Shown here: positions 50,336 to 57,024 of the stretch, in pieces | Layout of the letters: each line of letters starts with the position of its first letter | Position numbering within the stretch: position 1 is the stretch's first letter | Assembly: GCF_026339995.1 (NCBI RefSeq) | Contig: NZ_JAPEPT010000007.1 | Span: forward strand, 124,001 to 188,000 | Direction: 5' to 3' | Source: Streptomyces sp. NBC_01481 | GTDB taxonomy: Bacteria; Actinomycetota; Actinomycetes; Streptomycetales; Streptomycetaceae | Length of the DNA: 64,000 bases | Translations under genes and position numbers: made by a program | Notes under the pieces: model-generated | What the model was told of the DNA's origin: nothing | Seen by the model: the letters and a program-made list of their open reading frames with translations, nothing else | Database searches by the model: none

Positions 50336-51444
50336 TGAACGACTCTTCCTGGGGGGCCCCGCCGAGAGCCGGTTTCTGGGGACCGCCCGACCAGGGGCCT
50401 GCCCCGGCGGGTCCCGCATACGATGAGCATGACGCACAGCAGACTCGGCCCATGCCCATCGTGCCGGACTTTCCCGACGCAGGTAGAGACGCCGAAGACC
50501 GTAACGACCGCGACCAGAACGACGACCGCGACCGGGGGGCCGCTCGGCTGAGCGGCCCTCTGTTCCGGGACGAGATTCCGCAGGAGCCCATGCCCACCCC
50601 GCCGCCGGCGTCCGAGCCGCCGCAGAAGAAGCGGGCCGGCCGTGATCTGCGGGCGGCCATAGGGGTCGGTGTCGGGCTCGGCGCTGTGATCGTGGCATCG
50701 CTGTTCATCGTCAAAGCCGTGTTCGTAGGCGTGATAGCGGTCGCGGTCGTCGTCGGGCTGTGGGAGCTCACCTCGCGTCTCGAGGAGCGCAAGCAGATCA
50801 AGGCGCCGCTGGTACCGCTCGCAGTGGGCGGCGCGGCGATGGTCGTGGCCGGTTATGTCCGCGGTGCGGAGGGTGCCTGGGTCGCGATGGCGCTCACGGC
50901 GCTCGCGGTCCTGGTCTGGCGGATGACGGAGCCGCCCGAGGGATATCTGAAGGACGTCACGGCGGGTGTCTTCGCCGCGTTCTACGTGCCGTTCCTGGCG
51001 ACGTTCGTCGCGATGATGCTCACCGCCGACGACGGACCGCAGCGGGTGCTCACCTTCCTGGTGCTGACCGTGGTCAGCGACACGGGTGCGTACGCCGTCG
51101 GCTGGCGCTTCGGCAAGCACAAGCTCGCGCCGCGCATCAGCCCCGGGAAGACCCGCGAGGGCCTGGTCGGCGCGGTGACGTTCGCGATGGCGGCGGGCGC
51201 GCTGCTGATGGAGTTCGTGATCGACGACGGCACTTGGTGGCAGGGCCTGTTGCTGGGCTTCGCGGTCGCGGCCACTGCGACGCTCGGTGACCTGGGCGAG
51301 TCGATGATCAAGCGGGACCTCGGCATCAAGGACATGGGCACGCTGCTGCCGGGACACGGCGGCATCATGGACCGGCTCGACTCCCTGCTGCCGACGGCTC
51401 CCGTGGTGTGGCTGCTGATGGTGATCTTCGTCGGATCCGGCTGA
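50335..51444 (+). CDS. cdsA: Phosphatidate cytidylyltransferase
   Basis: A 369-residue integral membrane enzyme that makes CDP-diacylglycerol for phospholipid synthesis. The first ~110 residues are a polar, P/D-rich cytoplasmic extension. About eight hydrophobic segments follow, and the signature SDTGAYAVG...KLAPRISPGKTREG leads to the end motif DLGIKDMGTLLPGHGGIMDRLDS. One-base overlap with frr. Last gene before the island. Confidence 0.96.
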   Translation: MNDSSWGAPPRAGFWGPPDQGPAPAGPAYDEHDAQQTRPMPIVPDFPDAGRDAEDRNDRDQNDDRDRGAARLSGPLFRDEIPQEPMPTPPPASEPPQKKRAGRDLRAAIGVGVGLGAVIVASLFIVKAVFVGVIAVAVVVGLWELTSRLEERKQIKAPLVPLAVGGAAMVVAGYVRGAEGAWVAMALTALAVLVWRMTEPPEGYLKDVTAGVFAAFYVPFLATFVAMMLTADDGPQRVLTFLVLTVVSDTGAYAVGWRFGKHKLAPRISPGKTREGLVGAVTFAMAAGALLMEFVIDDGTWWQGLLLGFAVAATATLGDLGESMIKRDLGIKDMGTLLPGHGGIMDRLDSLLPTAPVVWLLMVIFVGSG

Positions 51445-51468
51445 CCGGCTGACCTGCGCGTTTGGGCC

Positions 51469-51536
51469 GAGGGGTTCGTTGTCCCTCCCCCATAGCCCTT
51501 CGGGCATGGGGGTACCCCCAGGACGGCGAACCCCTC
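51469..51536 (+). terminator. Terminator after cdsA (common Streptomyces nested hairpin)
   Basis: The outer stem GAGGGGTTCG / CGAACCCCTC encloses an inner one, CCCCCAT / ATGGGGG with a CCCTTCGGG tip. This nested hairpin recurs in streptomycetes. It ends only 8 bp before the left direct repeat. Confidence 0.8.
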
Positions 51537-51544
51537 TTGGTATC

Positions 51545-51586
51545 TCTGCGACACTGGTAACACCATGCCCAAGCCCGGAGAACTCA
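51545..51586 (+). repeat. Left attachment-type repeat (attL): truncated copy of the rlmN 5' end
   Basis: 42 bp from TCTGCGACACTGG to GGAGAACTCA, matching 62476-62517 at 40 positions; the only difference is AA versus GG at 51559-51560. It contains the rlmN ATG (51565) and codons for MPKPGEL. After it the sequence no longer matches rlmN, so an orphan start codon remains here. Confidence 0.9.
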
Positions 51587-51604
51587 TAGTCTCGCGGACA
51601 AGAA

Positions 51605-51640
51605 AGCCCTCTACCAGCGGTTTCCCGCCGGTAGAGGGCT
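51605..51640. terminator. Long hairpin just inside the left repeat
   Basis: AGCCCTCTACC (51605-51615) and GGTAGAGGGCT (51630-51640) form a perfect 11-bp arm; with inner pairs the stem reaches 16 pairs with one mismatch around TTTC. It could end transcripts entering from cdsA or act as an arm site of the integration region. Confidence 0.6.
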
Positions 51641-51654
51641 GCTTGCAGACATCG

Positions 51655-51672
51655 GGGCCGTCTGTGGGCCGT
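51655..51672 (+). repeat. Left copy of an 18-bp direct repeat near the island ends
   Basis: GGGCCGTCTGTGGGCCGT is identical to 62379-62396 and in the same direction. Left copy is 69 bp inside attL; right copy is 80 bp inside attR. Possible arm-type recombinase or excisionase sites. Confidence 0.5.
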
Positions 51673-51733
51673 GGGGCTACGGAAAACTGTCCGGAGGTAG
51701 CTCGGGTCCGCAACCTGGCGGTTACTCGACCAA

Positions 51734-51952
51734 TCAAACTTGGAAGACGCGCTCAGGTTCCACAGACTCGACGCCGTCCACGGCTCGCAGCTTCGGCAGG
51801 GAAATTTCAGGTGCGCTGCCCACGACAGTCCCGATCGCTGGCTGCTTGGACCTGATGATCAGGCCAGCCTTGCGCACCGACTCGAGAACCTCGTCGTATC
51901 GGTCGAGGTCGAGCGCGACGACGATATTGACTGTTCGTTCAACTTCGCTCAT
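51734..51952 (-). CDS. Small I9-like (subtilisin propeptide/inhibitor-like) protein
   Basis: A 72-residue protein. The ATG at 51952 has GGTGGAGC just upstream; a longer frame from 51994 lacks support. It reads as a compact beta-alpha-beta domain: VNIVVALDLDRYDEVLES, IGTVVGSAPEISLPKLRAVDGVESVEPERVFQV. The ending VESVEPERV is the typical close of an I9 propeptide domain and resembles the end of the neighbouring protease's own prodomain (ILHVEQERV). It lies 45 bp downstream of the protease gene on the same strand. Inference: an inhibitor or folding partner acting in trans on that protease. Confidence 0.7.
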   Translation of the reverse strand: MSEVERTVNIVVALDLDRYDEVLESVRKAGLIIRSKQPAIGTVVGSAPEISLPKLRAVDGVESVEPERVFQV

Positions 51953-51997
51953 TGCGCTCCACCTGTTTCCGTCGAACTTAATCAATCCTCTCACGCA

Positions 51998-53311
51998 CTA
52001 CGGAGCCTGCACCAAACCCGCTCCAACATCGACCACCTCGTCGTGGAGGTGGGATGCGCCCGTGATGAGGTAGTTCTTGATGTCTGCTGGCGTGGCATGG
52101 GGGTGCTTTTGCCATAGCAGTGCGGCCACGCCAGCCACATGCGGGGCTGCCATGCTGGTGCCTGAGAGCCGCCTGTGTCCTGATGGTGAGGATGAGAACA
52201 CGTCTACCCCGGGCGCCGCTAGGTTAACTTCACCACCGCCAGAATTGAGCCCCGCACAGGAGAACGGCGCGACCCTGCGATCTGGCCCGATGCCGGCCAC
52301 CGACAGCACGGAGGGGCAGTTTGCTGGGTGACCGACAGGCGCGCTGTGGTGTGGACGCGAACTATCGTTCCCGGCCGCAGCAACGAGTAGCTTTCCTCGC
52401 CGTGCCGCTACCTGAGCGGCTCTCTCGAAGAGCCAGGAGGGAGGCTGCCCTTGTGCCACCGCTGCACTGAAGGACATCGAGACAACCTTGACCTGAGACT
52501 GCGTGATGGCCCAATTGAGGCCGGTGAGGATCTGCCCTTCTTCCCCTCTACCCTGGTCGTTCAGGACCTTGCCGATGTAGAGGTTGGCCTCGCAGGCTAC
52601 GCCGTAGCGGGGCCTGCCCGGGCTGTGCTTCGGGCCACACGCTGTTCCAGCGCAGTGAGTCCCGTGACCGTTGCCATCATCCGCCGTTTCCCCCGGTACG
52701 AAGGTAACGCGATCGGCGATTCGTGTATCGAAGTCCTGGTGCGACGGTGCAAAACCGGTGTCGAGTACGGCAACCCCCACGCCGCTCCCTGTCAGCTCAG
52801 TCCTGTGGGCTAGGACGGCCTGGATGCCCCAGGTTGCTTCGGACTCCCCCCAATCGACATCGACGTGCTTGGTGCGGACCCCTTCGGCCACGCGATTGTC
52901 CGGGCAGTCTCCTCGTCCAGCTCTGTAACCTCTGTCGTACCCCCTGAGGTACTCATCAGCCGCAGTGCAGGCGTACAGCACTCTCTCTTGTTCGACATGG
53001 AGGATGGCGGAGTTAGCGGTCACGGCCCCCGCCAGCGCCGGGCGCTGGTCCAGATCCACCGAGACGATCGCGACGCCCAGGTCGTCGAGGACGATGCTTT
53101 GGCCTTCGGCGAGCGCTTGCGAAGCCGACGCGGCTTCCGCTCCGGAAACATGCTCTGGCTTCGAGATCCCAGCCTGTTTTTCCAGTGCTGCCACACCGCT
53201 AGTGAGGTTCTCACTGTCGAGGAGAACAAGGTAGCGGCCTGTGTATTCGCCCCCTGGGATCTTTGCGACGCCGGCGTCCGCCATCACTGAGGTGCCTCCC
53301 ATGTCGCTCAT
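51998..53311 (-). CDS. Subtilisin-like serine protease (S8), no signal peptide
   Basis: A 437-residue S8 peptidase. Residues about 25-112 look like a propeptide (I9-like). The catalytic domain begins near 155, with Asp184 in VAVLDTGF, His216 in GHGTHCAG, oxyanion Asn315 in AAAGND and Ser386 in SGTSMAAPH, so the triad is intact. No hydrophobic signal peptide precedes it from the ATG at 53311, which has AAAGGGC upstream; an earlier in-frame start would add only shadow sequence. It is probably intracellular. Paired with the I9-like gene downstream. Role unknown; self-controlled proteases occur in several anti-phage systems, which is only an analogy here. Confidence 0.85.
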   Translation of the reverse strand: MSDMGGTSVMADAGVAKIPGGEYTGRYLVLLDSENLTSGVAALEKQAGISKPEHVSGAEAASASQALAEGQSIVLDDLGVAIVSVDLDQRPALAGAVTANSAILHVEQERVLYACTAADEYLRGYDRGYRAGRGDCPDNRVAEGVRTKHVDVDWGESEATWGIQAVLAHRTELTGSGVGVAVLDTGFAPSHQDFDTRIADRVTFVPGETADDGNGHGTHCAGTACGPKHSPGRPRYGVACEANLYIGKVLNDQGRGEEGQILTGLNWAITQSQVKVVSMSFSAAVAQGQPPSWLFERAAQVAARRGKLLVAAAGNDSSRPHHSAPVGHPANCPSVLSVAGIGPDRRVAPFSCAGLNSGGGEVNLAAPGVDVFSSSPSGHRRLSGTSMAAPHVAGVAALLWQKHPHATPADIKNYLITGASHLHDEVVDVGAGLVQAP

Positions 53312-53432
53312 CGCGTTGCCCTTTCGCTCGTCTGACCCGGAGGGCGACCACCGGTCTGGTGGACCCAGTGCCGGTTCGAGCATCCGGTGAGGGCAGCTGG
53401 GAGCGCGCGCCATGTACCGCCGATCGGGGCAC

Positions 53433-53615
53433 GGCCCGTCGCCTGCGTAGCGCCTGATCGACGGCACGCCGGGTCCGCTCGCGACTCGTTGGCATCAGAT
53501 GTGTGTAGACCCTCAGCGTGAGTGCCGGGTCAGAGTGCCCCAGGTACTGGCAGACGGCTTTGATGCTCTCTCCGGCGTCCAGCAGAACGGACGCATAGAA
53601 GTGCCTCAGCGCGCC
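53433..53615 (-). pseudogene. C-terminal remnant of a tyrosine recombinase (integrase)
   Basis: About 60 codons matching only the last part of a phage-type integrase: GALRHFYASVLLDAG, QYLGHSDPALTLRVYTHLMP. The second catalytic Arg, the His of LGH and the nucleophile Tyr (in VYTHLM) can be seen. The N-terminal three quarters, with the first catalytic Arg, are missing, and no start codon belongs to it. The frame is joined upstream to unrelated sequence and overlaps the last codons of the gene at 53606-53926. Direct evidence that the island once integrated by this kind of enzyme. Confidence 0.85.
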
Positions 53616-53926
53616 ATGCGGGCATCGACCTGCTCCCCGCTCGGCACGCTGGTCCACCACGGATCCGTGATGACGGCGGCCGAGAGCCGGAGTAGCCGGC
53701 GCCGGAACTGTCGCTCCAGCGTTACCTGCTCGGGGGTGTAGCCGGGAGAGTCGGCGAAGGACACGGTCCGGGTCGCTGGCCCCATCGTCGACTTCTCTTC
53801 GTAGGTCCAGCCGGGGGTGGGGTCGACGGACCAGGGCAGGGACCGGCACAGCTGCTCGTACTGGGCGCGGACGCCGTGCAGCTGCACCGCCTGCAGCCGC
53901 GGGGGGAAGTGGTAGGCGGTGCTCAC
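53606..53926 (-). CDS. Small conserved protein of streptomycete mobile elements, function unknown
   Basis: A 106-residue protein with start GTG at 53926 (an upstream GTG at 53941 is possible). It begins STAYHFPPRLQAVQLHGVRA and contains ERQFRRRLLRLSAAVITDPWW near the end. This YHFP...LRRRLLRLS...HP(F/W)W pattern occurs in short hypothetical proteins of other streptomycete elements as far as I recall. Codon use is ordinary. The end overlaps the integrase remnant, and a deletion may have removed what once lay between them. Confidence 0.6.
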   Translation of the reverse strand: MSTAYHFPPRLQAVQLHGVRAQYEQLCRSLPWSVDPTPGWTYEEKSTMGPATRTVSFADSPGYTPEQVTLERQFRRRLLRLSAAVITDPWWTSVPSGEQVDARMAR

Positions 53927-53992
53927 CCCAGAAAGGTACACCCGTTCGAATCTGTCGTTCTGTATCCGCCACGCTGGGCCGTACAGCATTCT

Positions 53993-54724
53993 GTGCGGGT
54001 GATTGAAGCGCTGGTGGCCACCGCCACCGCCATGCCCGTGGCCGTCCTCAGCTGGTGGCTTACCAACAAGTCCCGCGACCAGGCCGACGCGAAAGCAGAG
54101 CGCGCGACATTGGAGGCGCAGGCCGACGCCTTGATCCTGGCCGTGGCGGATCTGAAGGCGACCGCCACCACCAACCACATCCTGTGGGAGGGACCGGTCG
54201 AGCAATGGCGGTCATTCCTGCTGGCCTGCCTTGCAGCGGCAGGCGGCTACTCCCGCGCCCGCCTGACCGGGCGCGGCTCGGATCGGCTGTGGGGAGCGGC
54301 GGGCCTCGCCGCGGCGGGCCGATCGCTGAGCCAGGACCGCCGCGACGCAAAGCTCGCCACGGCCGGCGTCACCGCATCCGCCCATCGGCTCGCGGCCGCG
54401 GCCGTGCCTCTGCTACGTCACCCAGACCGTGACCTGGCAACTGCCACCCGGCGCCTCGTCGAAGCCGCACACGACGTACGGAACCCCGCGCAAGTGGATG
54501 CCGCTGGCGAGGCGTTCGGTCAGGCGGTCAGTGCCGCCCTTTCGCCGCCTCCGTCTCGGTGGAGGAGGCGGTCCTCTTCTTCGGCTGCCGGGGCACAGAC
54601 TTCTCCCGGTCCAGATGCCCGTACACCGTCGACCGCGGCACCCCGAACAGGTCGGCGATCTGCTGGACCGTCTTCTCCCGCGCGTCGTACAGCTGCTGAG
54701 CCAGCGCCGCCTGATCGCGGGTGA
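53993..54724 (+). CDS. Hypothetical membrane-anchored helical protein, C-terminus probably altered
   Basis: From the GTG at 53993 (another at 53999) the product begins with one hydrophobic segment (about 3-24, ALVATATAMPVAVLSWWLT) and then a long alpha-helical A/R-rich region (KSRDQADAKAERATLEAQAD...). After about residue 185 (FGQAVSAAL) the sequence turns into P/S/R-rich text that is antisense to the recombinase remnant. The original C-terminus has probably been lost at the junction near 54540. No known family recognised. Confidence 0.5.
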   Translation: MRVIEALVATATAMPVAVLSWWLTNKSRDQADAKAERATLEAQADALILAVADLKATATTNHILWEGPVEQWRSFLLACLAAAGGYSRARLTGRGSDRLWGAAGLAAAGRSLSQDRRDAKLATAGVTASAHRLAAAAVPLLRHPDRDLATATRRLVEAAHDVRNPAQVDAAGEAFGQAVSAALSPPPSRWRRRSSSSAAGAQTSPGPDARTPSTAAPRTGRRSAGPSSPARRTAAEPAPPDRG

Positions 54725-54740
54725 GCTTGGGGCAGCTGCC
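54528..54740 (-). pseudogene. C-terminal HTH remnant of a serine recombinase (resolvase-like)
   Basis: About 70 codons. PKLTRDQAALAQQLYDAREK followed by TVQQIADLFGVPRSTVYGHL is the typical C-terminal helix-turn-helix of Hin/resolvase-type recombinases, then a basic tail to the stop at 54528. The catalytic N-terminal domain is absent; the frame upstream runs into antisense of the pentapeptide gene, which ends at 54749. A deletion therefore joined the two. An alternative is a fragment of another HTH protein with the same domain. Confidence 0.65.
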
Positions 54741-54748
54741 GCCGACGG

Positions 54749-56939
54749 CTACCGTTTGATGCGGCCGCGGACGGCGAGGCCGAGTAGTACAGGTTCGGTG
54801 AGGCGGGAGGCCATTTCCGTGTAGGTACCGGCGGTGGTGAGGTCCTGCCCGGAGGAGCGGAAGATGACCGAATTGACCACCGCGCGCAGGCTCTTCTCGA
54901 ACCGATCGGTCGATATCCGTTCGTGGTAGGCGTTGGTGGGGTTGACCGGGTCGGGGGTTTCGGTGGTGAGCCGGATGTCCTGACCCGTCACCTTCCCGGT
55001 CGCCTCTGCCTTTGGATCGTCGACGGGCAGACCCCAAAGCATCATCGCGAACAGCGTCCCGGTCATCGCCAGCAGCAACCACACCAAGGCGCGGGTGGCA
55101 CGCAGCCCGTATCCGGACAGGGCCCAATAGCCAGCCAGCAACCACCGCTCCGCCCGCGGTGTCTCCTCATCCGCGCGGCGCATCTCCATCTCGCCGTAGT
55201 AGAAGTCTGCTGCTCCCGGCTCGTTCTTCCCGTCCTCGAAGGCCTTCCGCAGTGACCGGTACAGCGCCGCCAGCGCGGCCGGGCCCACCGTGTCGGCGCC
55301 CTCGGGCGCTGGTGTCCAGCCGGGAAGGGCCGCTGGCTGCCCAGCACGCCAGTACTGCTCCTCGGCGAGCGTGCGCCGCTGGGTGAACCGCACGAGGCGC
55401 GCTCGGCGCCCGTAGAGGCCCTCCGGCACCTGTGCGAAGGACGTGCGTCCCTCCAGGCGCAGCTGGTCCAGGTGTACGGTCCCGGCGAACCGGCACTTGC
55501 TCATGTCGAGGTCGGTGAGGACCAGGTGGGCTGCGTCCACTCCCTGTAACGACAGCATTCGTACGGTCGCAGGCCGTTCTGACAGGACCCCTTCCTGCAG
55601 TACTTCACCCTGAGCCAGGGTGAAGGGGGCGGGCGTGGGCGGCGATGCTGAGCGGATACTCGAAGACCGTGTCGGTGAAGTCCACTTCGGCGTACCGCAG
55701 CCGTAGGCCAGCTGCTGAGGACCAGCGGGTGCGGCGGCAAACCACGTGCCGGGCGGCCGCCTCGATCGTGACCGGACCCCCGAACGATGCGGACGACAGA
55801 TCGAAAACGCCTGCGCATGTCAGAGGGCCCACCTGCGGTGCCCGCTCAAACACGGCCGAGCCGAACCGGGCGTCGCCGTTGAAGGTGGCCGAATCGAACC
55901 GGGCGCTGCTGTCGAACGAGGCTGAGGAGAACTCTGCAGCGCCATTGAACGTGGCCGATCCGAATCCGGCGGTGCCATTGAACGCGACCGACCCGAATCG
56001 GGCCCTGCGGGAAAAAGTGGCCGAGTCGAACCGGGCGCTGCAGGTAAAGGTGACCGACTCGAACCGGGCGTCGCGGGTGAACGTGGTCGAACTGAACCAG
56101 GCGTCTTGGGTGAAGGTGGCTGAGGCGAACCTGGCTTCGCCGCTGAATGTGGCTGAGCCGAACCGGGCGTCGCGGGTAAAGGTGGCCGAACTGAAACTGG
56201 AGTCGCGGGTGAACCTGGCCGACTCGAACCGGGCGTCGCGGGTGAACCTGGCCGAGCCGAACCAGGCGCCGCAGGTGAACGTGGTCGAGGTGAAGAGGGC
56301 GGTGTCGTTGAAGGTCGCTGACCCGAAGTGGGCGTCGCCGCTGAAGGTGGCCGACTCGAACCGGGCGCTGCGGGTAAAGGTGACCGAGCCGAAACGTGCT
56401 TCGCCGATGAATGTGGCTGAGTTGAATCCGGCGCTGCCATTGAACTTGGCTGAGTTGAATCCGGCGCTGCCAATGAAGGTCGCTGAGTCGAATCCGGCGG
56501 TGCTGGTGAAGGCGACCGAGCCGAAGAAGGCGGGGGCGTCGAAGGTGGCCGAGCCGAACCGGGCGTCGCCGCTGAAGGTGGCCGACTTGAACCAGGCGGT
56601 GCCCTTGAAGGTCGCTGAGTCGAACCGGGCGTCGCGGGTAAAGGTGGCCGACTCGAACCGGGCGTCGCCGATCGTTGGGCGCTGAGTGCCGGGATCTCGT
56701 ACTGCATCGAGCAGCTGGCCGAGGAGGCCCTCATCCAACTCTGTGCCGCGATGATCGAGGTCGCTGCCGGGAGCGAGAGTGGCGACGTAGGTCTCTCGGT
56801 CCTCGGTGGTGAGGTGGACCAGGCACGCGTTATACGGGTCCACGCGTCGGCCGCGGCAGCCGACCTGATCGCCGCCGAGAGCCGGGTCGGCTCCATCACC
56901 GCAGTGCGGCCATTCCGGCGGGGGAGCGGTTGAGGTCAT
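54749..56939 (-). pseudogene. Pentapeptide-type repeat membrane protein, split by a one-base frameshift
   Basis: Two adjoining reverse-strand frames (56939-55605 and 55558-54749) make one ~730-residue protein if one base is removed from the G-run at 55625-55629. The first part has a Cys/His-containing start (WPHCGDGADPALGG), then 25 units of an 11-residue repeat of the form ARFxSATFxxD, and a second fold (RCRRTRW-like, LRYAEVDFTDTVFEY). The second part continues the same fold (LVLTDLDMSKCRFAGTVHL) and ends with two membrane segments (ALVWLLLAMTGTLFAMML) and a helical tail. Intact relatives in streptomycetes are single proteins. Could also be a sequencing error. Confidence 0.8.
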
Positions 56940-56982
56940 GAACTCAGGGACAGCTGCAGACAGCGACTGGTTGCCCGCTTAG

Positions 56983-57005
56983 CCGAGAGAGAGAACCTCT
57001 CTCGG
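56983..57005. terminator. Hairpin downstream of the STAND ATPase gene
   Basis: CCGAGAGAG-AGAAC-CTCTCTCGG, a perfect 9-bp stem, 20 bp after the reverse-strand stop at 57025 and before the pentapeptide gene. Likely terminator. Confidence 0.65.
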
Positions 57006-57024
57006 CAGACTGCCCTGCCGTCCA

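Noticed and set aside
51565-51855. 96-codon frame beginning at the orphan rlmN start codon
   Set aside because: Only the first seven codons are rlmN; the rest is island sequence and antisense to the I9-like gene.
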